DNA of 39,295 nucleotides from the NCBI GenBank assembly GCA_019233975.1, contig JAFALY010000011.1:1-39295 (forward strand), written 5' to 3'. The translations under genes and the position numbers were made by a program. This document shows, piece after piece, positions 14,317 to 22,351 of this stretch. Origin of the DNA: Alphaproteobacteria bacterium. Its GTDB lineage: Bacteria; Pseudomonadota; Alphaproteobacteria; UBA9219. Below the pieces are notes generated by a model. The model was not told where the DNA came from. It saw nothing but the letters and a program-made list of their open reading frames with translations, and made no database searches. Every line of letters starts with the position of its first letter. Positions within the stretch are counted from its first letter, which is position 1.

Positions 14317-15461
14317 CGCGCGCCTCTCGTTGCAACTTGACGCGTGACATGACCAATCTCATTTAATGGGTAGACGCCTGAGCAAACACCCGCCATAGCA
14401 ACGGCGCCGGGCATGCCCCAGACAACGCTGGTTGCTTCGTCTTGGGCAATAACGGCGCCGCCTGCGGCAATCACCTGCTCACTTCCCTTGAGCCCATCCT
14501 GTCCCATACCCGTCAGAATGACAGTCAGGATGTTGCGTCCGTATATGGGCACCAGCGATCGCAGCATGGGGTCCACGGAAGGGCGGCAGAAATTCTCAGG
14601 CGGTTCCTTGTTCAAGCTGATAGTCACCTGCCCCGCCACACGTGACAGAGTCATGTGATAGTCGCCCGGCGCCAGATAATAATGATTGGCTACAACCGGC
14701 ATGCCGTCTTTTGCTTCTTCACACTTAACGTTACACTGATTGGCGATGTGATCTGCCAAAATAGCCGTGAATGATGGGGGCATATGCTGTGTGATGACCA
14801 CAGGCACGCCCGGCGTTGCCCCTACCGCGCGAATGACTTCAAACAACGCCTGCGGCCCACCTGTTGATGTGCCGATCGCTACAATATCAGGGCTTATGTG
14901 TGGCATGGGGCGCAAGACAATGTTACGCTTTGTTGGCGCTGCAACATGCTGGATAGTCGCTGTTTTTTGCGTTGAGGCTGATCGGACACCCTTGTTTCTG
15001 GCGATCTTGGATAGTTCAACAACTTTTTCGATAAGGTCGTGGTTGAAGCTGTTAGACGAGTCATCGATCAATTCACGGTCTGACGTCGGCTTTGGCAGAT
15101 AATCCGTTGCGCCCAATGAAAGCGCCTTCAGACTGATTTCTGCATTTTTGTGCGTAAGTGTTGAAGCCATGATGATCTGTGCGGCGGGATCAACCTGCTT
15201 CAAAAGCGGGATTGCGGTGAGGCCGTCCATGATCGGCATCTCGATATCCAGAATAATAACATCGGCAGGTTCGCGTTTCAGCAAGTCAACCGCGTTTTGG
15301 CCATTGCTCGCCGTTCCAACGACAGTAATTTCGGGTCGGCCACGCAAAGCGCGTGCAATTAAACCACGTATAACCGCTGAATCATCAACAACAATTGCAC
15401 GACAGGCAGTGGACATATCGCTAACCGACCCCTTGGTTTGCTCTGTTGGGGGTAAAGACAT
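14313..15461 (-). CDS. cheB: Chemotaxis response regulator protein-glutamate methylesterase CheB
   Basis: A 382-residue CheB with an N-terminal receiver (Asp26, Asp27, phosphoacceptor Asp72 in ILDIEMP, Lys124 in LPKPT) and a C-terminal methylesterase domain with catalytic Ser199 (GTSTGGPQ), His226 (ITQHMPP) and Asp322 (LTGMGQDG). It removes methyl groups from chemoreceptors and is activated by phosphorylation from CheA. The interdomain linker is Ser/Thr-rich. A second Met at residue 16 (15416) would place the receiver at the usual N-terminal distance and is an alternative start; the one chosen has GGTGG-like bases upstream. It follows cheY by 15 bases. Confidence 0.95.
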   Translation of the reverse strand: MSLPPTEQTKGSVSDMSTACRAIVVDDSAVIRGLIARALRGRPEITVVGTASNGQNAVDLLKREPADVIILDIEMPIMDGLTAIPLLKQVDPAAQIIMASTLTHKNAEISLKALSLGATDYLPKPTSDRELIDDSSNSFNHDLIEKVVELSKIARNKGVRSASTQKTATIQHVAAPTKRNIVLRPMPHISPDIVAIGTSTGGPQALFEVIRAVGATPGVPVVITQHMPPSFTAILADHIANQCNVKCEEAKDGMPVVANHYYLAPGDYHMTLSRVAGQVTISLNKEPPENFCRPSVDPMLRSLVPIYGRNILTVILTGMGQDGLKGSEQVIAAGGAVIAQDEATSVVWGMPGAVAMAGVCSGVYPLNEIGHVTRQVATRGAR

Positions 15462-15476
15462 TCAGACCACCAGACC

Positions 15477-15848
15477 TTACTGCGTAATTACGCCTAATTG
15501 CGTCAATTTGCCACGAATGATATCGGCATCAAACGGCTTCATAATGTATTCGCTGGCACCGGCGCTCAGCGCTTCACGTATGTGGGTCATATCATTTTCA
15601 GTAGTACAGAAAATAATCTTGGTTCCCTGCGCGTTAGGCAAACCATGAAACTGCTTCATAAACTCCATGCCGTTCATAATGGGCATATTCCAATCAAGAA
15701 GGATAATGTCCGGTATGGATTTTCTGGTTTCATTAAGCGCCTGTTGGCCGTCTTCGGCCTCGGTGCAGCCAAACCCCATGCCCTCCAGAATTTGTCTTGC
15801 GACTTTGCGGATAACTCGGCTGTCATCGACAATTAAGCAGCTTTTCAT
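15477..15848 (-). CDS. cheY: CheY-type single-domain response regulator
   Basis: A 123-residue stand-alone receiver with Asp8 and Asp9, phosphoacceptor Asp52 (LLDWNMP), Thr82 (CTTEND) and Lys104 (MKPFD). The DWNMPIMNG pattern is typical of CheY, which receives phosphate from CheA and binds the flagellar switch or another output. No second domain is present. It sits between cheW and cheB on the same strand, with 34 and 15-base gaps, so it belongs to the che operon. Confidence 0.92.
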   Translation of the reverse strand: MKSCLIVDDSRVIRKVARQILEGMGFGCTEAEDGQQALNETRKSIPDIILLDWNMPIMNGMEFMKQFHGLPNAQGTKIIFCTTENDMTHIREALSAGASEYIMKPFDADIIRGKLTQLGVITQ

Positions 15849-15882
15849 GCGAGATACACTTCCGAGCTAGGGGTCAGAACAA

Positions 15883-16359
15883 TTAGGCGCGAAGCAGGCG
15901 AGACACGTCCAGAACAATAAGCAAGCGATCGGTCAGTCTGTGTATACCGCTTGAGACTTCCAGCCAGCGTGAGTCTAATGTCACCGGATTGCGTTCGTAG
16001 CTATCCGAGGCCAGAGTCATAACTTCACCCACCTTGTCGACTATGAGGCTGTAAAGCTCTCCATCATGGTCAACAACAACACTCATGGATTTTGCCCCTT
16101 CGGGGCGCTGCTCCACGCCAAGCCGTGTACGAACATCAATTGCGGTCACGATGCGGCCGCGTAAGTTAAGCGATCCGGCAACCTCAGGCGGTGCCAAGGG
16201 GACATGAGTGATGCGTTGGGGACCAAGAATATCGCGGACTTCCAACACGGGTATTCCAAATAACTGATCGGCCACAAAAAGTGTGACGTACATATTGTCG
16301 TCAGCCGAGGTTATGGTTGTCAGCGCCGTGCCCAATTGGACACTCGTTTGCGGGATCAT
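15883..16359 (-). CDS. cheW: Chemotaxis adaptor protein CheW
   Basis: A 158-residue CheW-like SH3-type scaffold that couples chemoreceptors to CheA. The family features are MYVTLFVADQLFGIPVLEVRDIL (split after residue 40), PLAPPEVAGSLNLRGRIVTAIDVRTRLG with the conserved NLRG, SLIVDKVGEVM and the closing LLIVLDVSRLL. An extra 20 residues precede the domain. The ATGA overlap with the cheA stop implies coupled translation, so CheW and CheA are made together. Together with the two CheW-like domains inside CheA, it gives several scaffold units in this system. Confidence 0.94.
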   Translation of the reverse strand: MIPQTSVQLGTALTTITSADDNMYVTLFVADQLFGIPVLEVRDILGPQRITHVPLAPPEVAGSLNLRGRIVTAIDVRTRLGVEQRPEGAKSMSVVVDHDGELYSLIVDKVGEVMTLASDSYERNPVTLDSRWLEVSSGIHRLTDRLLIVLDVSRLLRA

Positions 16360-18947
16360 AGGGTGCCCCCTTGGTTCAGCAGATTTTGATGCAAGGCTGC
16401 CAACAGACCATCACGGTCATTCTTGGCCAGATAGTCTGTAAACCCGACCATGTGACCACGTTCAATGTCACGCGGTGTTGTATGTGACGACATCGCCAGA
16501 ATAGGCAGATTTTTCCAGCGACTGTCGTTGCGGATCTTGTGCACAAAATCAAAACCGCTCATGTCAGGCATTTCAATGTCACTGATGATGGCGTCGAACG
16601 ACAGCCCGTCTTCGTGCAGTTTGAGCGCATCGGTCGGTCCCTGGACTGCTGTGACATCATATCCTGCCACGGCCAGCAACGGGGACAGCAGGTTTCTGAA
16701 GAACGGGCTGTCATCAACAAGCAGAATGCGCCGGTTTTCGAGGGAGGCACCAAAGCCCGTATCCCCCTGAATACCAAACCAGTCGCCGAAGGCCGTCGTG
16801 ACATAATACGACGCATCGATAATGTCTGTTGCCTTGCCAGAGATAACAGATGTGCCCAGGTAACCCGGGCGTTTGGTCGACAAATCCACATGTAGTTTTT
16901 CTTCTACAATGTCGAGGATCTCATCGACCATAAGTCCCATGTTTTTGTCGCGATCAGCGAAAACTAGCACCTGCTGCTCGCCAGTCACCCCCACTTCATT
17001 GGAACATCCCGCGACTGATATCAGGGGCATCAGAGTGCCGCGATACTGCACCACCAAAGTGTCGCCCGAGTGTTCAATGCTGTCACGATCAATATTTTCC
17101 AGTCGGGCAACCAGCGACAAGGGTACGGCCTTGGGCGATCCGTCGCCCGCACGAAACAGAAGGAACGACTGGCCGTCATCCCGATGCGTGGCAGAGCCAA
17201 TCGCAGCATGTTTGCTGATGCTCGCATCCGCTTGGATGTCAGCGGCATGCTGCACAAGCCCATTCGGGTCAAGGATCATGATGACGTTGCCGTCACCAAG
17301 AATGGTGTTGCCTGAGAACACTTTGATGTCACGCAGTATCGGTGAAACTGGTTTGACAACAATTTCTTCCGTGTCATAGACGCGATCAACGATCACACCA
17401 AATGATGAACTGCCGGTCTGTATGACTATGATAAAATAGCAGCCATCTTCACGAACCTCATCCTGCCCGAGGCCCAGCGTACGGCGCAGAGAAACAAGTG
17501 GTAGCAGACGGTTCCTTAAACGCAGCACAGGCGTACCGTTGATACGTTCAACGCGATGTTCGCTTTCAGCAGATGATTGTACCAATTCGACAACGCAAAT
17601 CTGCGGTATCGCGAAACGTTCCTTGTTGCATTCAACGATAAGCGCGGAAACGATAGCAAGTGTAAGAGGGATTTTGATAAAAAACCGCGAGCCCTTGCCT
17701 TTTGTTGAGCTAAAGTCAATTGTGCCGCCAATTTTTTCAATATTGGTTTTGACAACGTCCATGCCGACGCCACGACCCGATACCGAAGTAACCTGCGCTG
17801 CAGTCGAAAAGCCTGGCTTAAAGATAAACTGCATGATTTGTTGGTCAGACATGGTCGACAGATCAGCTTCACTCGCCAGACCCTTTTCGATGACCTTCGC
17901 TTTGATCTTTTCGAGTGCCAAACCACGACCGTCATCAGAGATTTCAATGATGATGTGCCCGCCTTCGTGATAGGCGTTGAGCAACACCGTACCCGTTTCG
18001 GGTTTGCCAGCTGCTGCACGTTCTGACGGCTTTTCAATACCGTGATCCGCAGAATTGCGCACCATGTGGGTCAGTGGATCTTTGATAAGCTCAAGAACCT
18101 GCCTGTCGAGTTCGGTTTCGGCACCAACCATCTGCAGGTCAATCTTTTTGCCGAGTTCATGCGCCAAATCGCGAATAATGCGTGGCAACTTTGCCCATGC
18201 ATTGCCAATGGGTTGCATACGCGTCTTCATGACGCCTTCTTGCAATTCTGACGTAACCTGGTTCAGGCGCTGCAGTGGTGTCGAGAATGAACTGTCTTTT
18301 TGATCGCGCAATATCTGCAGGAGCTGATTGCGCGTCAGCACAAGCTCGCTCACAATCGTCATCAGGTTTTCAAGCAAGTCTACGCCGACACGAATGGATT
18401 GGTCGGCGACTGACGCACCCTTGGGGCCAGTTTCTTCGGTGGATTTCGCAGGCGTTGTTTGCGCGGTCTGTGCGGCTACAGGCTTCGTCGCTTCTATCTC
18501 CACATGCGCTTCCGCGTAAAGCTCTTCAACCACCGGAGCATGCACTTCTGCTGGCGCGGCATCGACCAACTTCCCGTTGGCCATATCATTGAGGGCACTG
18601 ATCAGGTCCGTGTCCGCCCCCTCTGGTTCCGCTTCATGCGCTTCCAGATGCGCAAGAATCATCTTGATGCAATCAATGGATGCAAGGATGAGATCGACAG
18701 CGCGCGGCGTAACAGAAAGCTCGCCATCACGGAATTTGCCTAAAACGTTTTCAGCCGCATGCGCAACTTTTTCAAGGCGCGGAAGCCCCAGGAAACCACA
18801 TGTTCCCTTGATGGTATGGACCAACCTGAAGATGCTGCTTAGCAAATCCGGGTCGTTGGGTTTTTGTTCAAGCTGCACCAGCTCAACGTCCAGAGTCGCA
18901 AGGCTTTCGCTGCATTCAGTCAGGAATTCGCGAAGTAAATCGTCCAT
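16356..18947 (-). CDS. cheA: Hybrid chemotaxis histidine kinase CheA with receiver domain
   Basis: An 863-residue CheA. Domains in order: Hpt (residues 1-105; His44 in LVHTIKG), an Ala/Glu/Pro-rich linker without a clear CheY-binding P2 domain (about 106-185), dimerisation domain (about 187-250), HATPase (N-box HMVRNSADHGIE, G-box DDGRGL and GVGMDVVK), a first CheW-like domain (about 395-530), a second (about 575-700; AVPLSLVARLENI), and a C-terminal receiver (about 730-855; SDIEMP). The start at 18947 was chosen over a Met seven codons upstream because AGGAA precedes it at seven bases. The receiver may be a phosphate sink or alternative target. The double CheW-like layout and receiver set it apart from the E. 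coli type and suggest a non-canonical or multi-receptor array. Confidence 0.95.
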   Translation of the reverse strand: MDDLLREFLTECSESLATLDVELVQLEQKPNDPDLLSSIFRLVHTIKGTCGFLGLPRLEKVAHAAENVLGKFRDGELSVTPRAVDLILASIDCIKMILAHLEAHEAEPEGADTDLISALNDMANGKLVDAAPAEVHAPVVEELYAEAHVEIEATKPVAAQTAQTTPAKSTEETGPKGASVADQSIRVGVDLLENLMTIVSELVLTRNQLLQILRDQKDSSFSTPLQRLNQVTSELQEGVMKTRMQPIGNAWAKLPRIIRDLAHELGKKIDLQMVGAETELDRQVLELIKDPLTHMVRNSADHGIEKPSERAAAGKPETGTVLLNAYHEGGHIIIEISDDGRGLALEKIKAKVIEKGLASEADLSTMSDQQIMQFIFKPGFSTAAQVTSVSGRGVGMDVVKTNIEKIGGTIDFSSTKGKGSRFFIKIPLTLAIVSALIVECNKERFAIPQICVVELVQSSAESEHRVERINGTPVLRLRNRLLPLVSLRRTLGLGQDEVREDGCYFIIVIQTGSSSFGVIVDRVYDTEEIVVKPVSPILRDIKVFSGNTILGDGNVIMILDPNGLVQHAADIQADASISKHAAIGSATHRDDGQSFLLFRAGDGSPKAVPLSLVARLENIDRDSIEHSGDTLVVQYRGTLMPLISVAGCSNEVGVTGEQQVLVFADRDKNMGLMVDEILDIVEEKLHVDLSTKRPGYLGTSVISGKATDIIDASYYVTTAFGDWFGIQGDTGFGASLENRRILLVDDSPFFRNLLSPLLAVAGYDVTAVQGPTDALKLHEDGLSFDAIISDIEMPDMSGFDFVHKIRNDSRWKNLPILAMSSHTTPRDIERGHMVGFTDYLAKNDRDGLLAALHQNLLNQGGTL

Positions 18948-19025
18948 CTTCAGGTTCCTAGTTTTCAAGCATTAGCAGGCGAAAGGAGAACGGTTAACAG
19001 TCTAGCACAAATATTTAACAAAACC

Positions 19026-19682
19026 TTATGAAGCAGCGGCAAGTCGTATGCAGGACAACGACAAATCAAGCTTATCATCTGCGGCCTTGTTTGACGCAAG
19101 GGAAAAACCGAAGTGCGTTGCAAAAATGCCCGTTACATAAGCCTGTACCGTACGGGGCGTCAGGTCATCTATTGCCACCTGCTGATACAGAGCGTCATGA
19201 ATTTGCGGGGTGTAAGTGATTGATTTACCGGTAATTGACAGGCTACAGCCCATCAGATCCAACGTGTCTGTGGGGTTAACAATAACTTCACCACCGTAAG
19301 GAAGTAGTTCATCAACCAACATCAGCAAATTAAGAACGACTTTTAAAAACCCCTTGTTTTCGGCAGCGGCATCTGGAATGGCATTGTCGGCCCATGTCAT
19401 GCGAGTTTTGCTATGTGCCAGATACTGCTCAGCCGTTTGCCTAACTTCCTTGACCGGGATTACACCTTCGCTCCCCGCCCGGCCGTAGGCCATGCGAAAA
19501 AGGCGCAAGCGACGAGAAGCATTGCCCGCACTATCGCTAATTAACTTCATCGCTTCATCGATAACGGAACCGCCAATATCTTCGATCAGTTCAACACCGT
19601 TGTTAATCGCGCTGACAGGGCTCACCAGGTCATGACAGATTTTTGAGGACAGGAGTTCCAGTACCCGAATATCTATTTGCAT
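19026..19682 (-). CDS. chpT: Histidine phosphotransferase ChpT
   Basis: A 218-residue protein of the ChpT family: a histidine-kinase-like dimer with the phosphoacceptor His17 in SSKICHDLVSPVSAINNG, a second helix, and a degenerate ATPase-like C-terminal domain (about residues 90-210) without nucleotide-binding boxes. ChpT relays phosphate from CckA to CtrA and CpdR, so the gene complements ctrA 7 kb away; no CckA is in the window. AGGAG lies five bases upstream of the start. A perfect palindromic CtrA box lies 76 bases upstream, which would put chpT under control of its own output. It precedes the che operon on the same strand with 78 bases to cheA. Confidence 0.93.
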   Translation of the reverse strand: MQIDIRVLELLSSKICHDLVSPVSAINNGVELIEDIGGSVIDEAMKLISDSAGNASRRLRLFRMAYGRAGSEGVIPVKEVRQTAEQYLAHSKTRMTWADNAIPDAAAENKGFLKVVLNLLMLVDELLPYGGEVIVNPTDTLDLMGCSLSITGKSITYTPQIHDALYQQVAIDDLTPRTVQAYVTGIFATHFGFSLASNKAADDKLDLSLSCIRLAAAS

Positions 19683-19757
19683 GACAGCTCCTTTGGCATC
19701 CAGAATGACACCGGATTCGCGTTAATGTGTGTACAGTTTACTTTCTAGTGAGGAAGC

Positions 19758-19774
19758 GTTAAGGGACACTTAAC
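19758..19774. promoter_or_regulatory. Perfect palindromic CtrA box between chpT and nadK
   Basis: GTTAA (19758-19762), a seven-base spacer GGGACAC, and TTAAC (19770-19774) match the full CtrA consensus TTAA-N7-TTAAC on both strands. The site lies 76 bases upstream of chpT and 22 bases upstream of nadK, in the only intergenic gap between the two divergent genes. CtrA sites of this form act at the -35 position for activation or by overlap for repression in Caulobacter. Regulation here is inferred from the perfect match. Confidence 0.65.
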
Positions 19775-19796
19775 GAAGCAACTAGATAGTAACCTA

Positions 19797-20558
19797 ATGA
19801 AAATAGCTTTTACCGCTGCCCGTAATCATTTGGCCCGTGAAGCTCTGACGGAACTGACCGTTACGCATGGCCAACACGATATTGCACATTGCGACGTGAT
19901 CGTCGCCCTTGGCGGCGATGGACACGTCATGCGCACTTTGTTTGAGGGGATGGAAGCTGGCAAATCCGTCTATGCACTACGTCGAACAAAATCTGTTGGG
20001 TTTCTCTGTAACGACTTCACGACCGATCAATTGGTCGAGAAAATCTCTGCGGCGCAGTCAGTCGTACTGCACCCGCTTCGGCTGGAGGCAACCGATGTTG
20101 CAGGCAAACGCCACACAGCGCTGGCCATCAACGAAGTGACCGTCATTCGTGAAACGCCACAATCCGCGCGTCTGAAGATCAGCGTGGATGGTGTTGAGCG
20201 CCTTAGCCAGTTCAGCGGTGATGGCATTCTGGTCGCAACGCCTGCAGGCAGCACGGCTTATAATCGTTCGTGCAACGGCCCCATCATGCCGTTGGACTCC
20301 CGTTCCCTTGTTATGACTGCCATTAGCGGCTTCTTGCCACGCGGATGGTCACATGCCATCTTGCCGGAAGATGCGACGATTGAGATAGAAGCATTGGAAG
20401 TTGGCAAGCGCCCTGTTCGCCTGGAAGCCGGATTGTCCGTTATTCATCAGGCGCAGTATGCCAAGATCAAGCTTGCGAAAGACAAGCATATGACGTTGCT
20501 GTTTAACCCCGATGAACATCTGGGTGAACGCATTATTCGCGAACAGTTTATGATTTAA
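19797..20558 (+). CDS. nadK: NAD kinase
   Basis: A 253-residue ATP-NAD kinase that makes NADP+. The signature GGDGH (Gly39-Gly40-Asp41-Gly42) sits in VIVALGGDG, the substrate-binding NE appears in AINEVTV, and the hallmark FSGDGILVATPAGSTAYN is present (about residues 138-155). NadK is essential in most bacteria. It is a short form without an N-terminal extension. There is no strong Shine-Dalgarno at the start, so translation may be weak or the mRNA short-leadered. It is convergent with fabF, with only seven bases between the two stops. Confidence 0.94.
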   Translation: MKIAFTAARNHLAREALTELTVTHGQHDIAHCDVIVALGGDGHVMRTLFEGMEAGKSVYALRRTKSVGFLCNDFTTDQLVEKISAAQSVVLHPLRLEATDVAGKRHTALAINEVTVIRETPQSARLKISVDGVERLSQFSGDGILVATPAGSTAYNRSCNGPIMPLDSRSLVMTAISGFLPRGWSHAILPEDATIEIEALEVGKRPVRLEAGLSVIHQAQYAKIKLAKDKHMTLLFNPDEHLGERIIREQFMI

Positions 20559-20565
20559 TTCAGGC

Positions 20566-21825
20566 TTACTTGTAAGTCTTAAAGATGATGCTGGCATTCG
20601 TGCCACCAAACCCGAACGAGTTTGACAGAACGGCGCTAACCTTCTTTTCCTTGGCCTTCAACGGAACAAGGTCCATACCCTCGATGCCATCATCCGGCTG
20701 ATGCAGGTTAAGGGTCGGCGGCATAATGCTATCACGCATTACCAGAATGGAATAAATCGCTTCAACAGCGCCCGCTGCGCCCAGCAAATGGCCGATAGCA
20801 GACTTCGTGGACGACATCGATACATCGGCTGCATGTGCCCCCATCAAACGGCGTACGGCGCCGAATTCAATGGTGTCCGCCATGGTTGATGTGCCATGGG
20901 CGTTCACGTAACCGATATCATCCACACTCAAACCTGAACGCTTTAGAGCCATTTGCATGGCGCGATAGCCGCCATTGCCGTCTTCCGACGGTGCCGTGAT
21001 GTGATAGGCATCGCCCGACAGGCCATAACCGGCGACTTCGGCGTAAATCTTTGCACCGCGCTTTTTGGCGTGTTCCAGTTCTTCAAGCACCAAAACGCCT
21101 GCGCCTTCGCCCATGACGAAGCCATCGCGATCCTTGCTGTAAGGGCGTGAAGCTTCCTTGGGGCGATCATTAAAACCGGTTGACAGCGCGCGTGCTGCAC
21201 AGAAACCGGCAATGCCAACACGGCAGATCGCAGCTTCGGCGCCACCAGCAATCATGATATCGGCGTCATCCAGTGCGATCAGGCGTGCCGCATCACCAAT
21301 GGCGTGAGCCCCTGTTGCGCAAGCTGTCACAACTGAATGATTGGGGCCGCGATATCCATGCATTATGGAAATCTGCCCCGACGCGAGATTGATCAAGCTA
21401 CGCGGAATGAAGAACGGTGAAACACGGCGTGCGCCCTTTTCGTGCAGCACAATGGATGTTTCATAAATTTCATTCAGGCCACCGATGCCAGAACCCACCA
21501 TGACGCCAACGCGGTCGCGCTGTTCGTCATTGGCCGGGACGTATCCGCAATCCTTGATAGCTTCGTCAGCCGCAGCAATAGCGAAGTGGATGAACGTATC
21601 CATCTTCTTCTGCTCTTTCGGTTCGATGTACTTATCGGGATTAAAGTCAAATTCACCTGTGCCACGCGGAACTTGTGCTGCGACCTGGCAGGTCATGTCG
21701 GAAGGATCGAAATGCGAAATGCGGTCGATCGCGCTTTCGCCGGCAATCAGCCGGCTCCAGCCATGTTCGATACCAACGCCAAGAGGCGATACTACGCCCA
21801 GACCTGTGACAACCACACGGCGCAT
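20566..21825 (-). CDS. fabF: 3-oxoacyl-[acyl-carrier-protein] synthase II
   Basis: A 419-residue condensing enzyme (thiolase fold) that elongates fatty acids from malonyl-ACP. Catalytic residues are Cys169 (VTACATGAH), His in NAHGTST, and His in KSAIGHLLGAAG; the N-terminal RRVVVTGLGVVSPLG is standard. Length matches FabF exactly with the ATG at 21825. A TTG 24 bases upstream is in frame but gives a non-conserved extension. It lies 33 bases downstream of acpP on the same strand, the common acpP-fabF pairing, so both should share a promoter in the gap upstream of acpP. Confidence 0.96.
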   Translation of the reverse strand: MRRVVVTGLGVVSPLGVGIEHGWSRLIAGESAIDRISHFDPSDMTCQVAAQVPRGTGEFDFNPDKYIEPKEQKKMDTFIHFAIAAADEAIKDCGYVPANDEQRDRVGVMVGSGIGGLNEIYETSIVLHEKGARRVSPFFIPRSLINLASGQISIMHGYRGPNHSVVTACATGAHAIGDAARLIALDDADIMIAGGAEAAICRVGIAGFCAARALSTGFNDRPKEASRPYSKDRDGFVMGEGAGVLVLEELEHAKKRGAKIYAEVAGYGLSGDAYHITAPSEDGNGGYRAMQMALKRSGLSVDDIGYVNAHGTSTMADTIEFGAVRRLMGAHAADVSMSSTKSAIGHLLGAAGAVEAIYSILVMRDSIMPPTLNLHQPDDGIEGMDLVPLKAKEKKVSAVLSNSFGFGGTNASIIFKTYK

Positions 21826-21858
21826 GTTCAATCCATTCCTGTTTTTCAAAAGAACTGC

Positions 21859-22098
21859 TTAGGCAGCCTTCTTTGACGAGATGAAGTCAACCGCGTCCTT
21901 AACGGTGACGATCTTTTCAGCGGCGTCATCCGGAATTTCGACGGCAAATTCTTCTTCAAAGGCCATGACGAGTTCAACGGTGTCCAGGCTGTCTGCGCCC
22001 AGATCATCAATGAAGCTGGCATTGTCCGTGACCTTGGCAGCGTCAACGCCCAGATGTTCGATCACGATCTTCTTCACGCGTTCAGCAATGTCGCTCAT
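21859..22098 (-). CDS. acpP: Acyl carrier protein
   Basis: A 79-residue acyl carrier protein. It carries growing acyl chains on a 4'-phosphopantetheine attached to Ser37 of the [10 protein letters not shown] motif. The protein is acidic and four-helical, with the usual [10 protein letters not shown] and [12 protein letters not shown] segments. AAGG lies about eight bases before ATG. It is the first gene before fabF and divergent from the ABC transporter gene across 253 bases. Confidence 0.97.
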   Translation of the reverse strand: MSDIAERVKKIVIEHLGVDAAKVTDNASFIDDLGADSLDTVELVMAFEEEFAVEIPDDAAEKIVTVKDAVDFISSKKAA

Positions 22099-22243
22099 AA
22101 TTCTTAGCCTTCTGTTGTTACCACTAAACGAGCCCTCAGCGGCCCCATACCAAGGCCATTCATGAATCAGCTCTATGTTTGAATGGACTTCTCTATGCGG
22201 GGAATGGGGTCTTGTCCAGTAATTTCATTAGTTTTCGCCAATT

Positions 22244-22253
22244 TTGACGTCAA
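22244..22253. promoter_or_regulatory. TTGACGTCAA palindrome in acpP-ABC divergent promoter gap
   Basis: A perfect 10-base palindrome TTGACGTCAA lies in the 253-base gap between divergent acpP and the ABC exporter gene. Each half resembles a -35 box (TTGAC) facing each gene. I could not find matching -10 boxes with confidence, so the assignment is tentative. Confidence 0.25.
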
Positions 22254-22351
22254 CATATTGAATTTGAATGTTTTTACATCAGACTCAGTATGTTTTGCGC
22301 TTGCGAAAAACGACAGGATGGTTATCTCTTCATGGGATAAAGCGAGGTTTT

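Noticed and set aside
18990-19025. CtrA-like half-sites (TTAAC) upstream of cheA
   Set aside because: The two half-sites are not at the N7 spacing, so no full box is formed; only chance half-sites remain.
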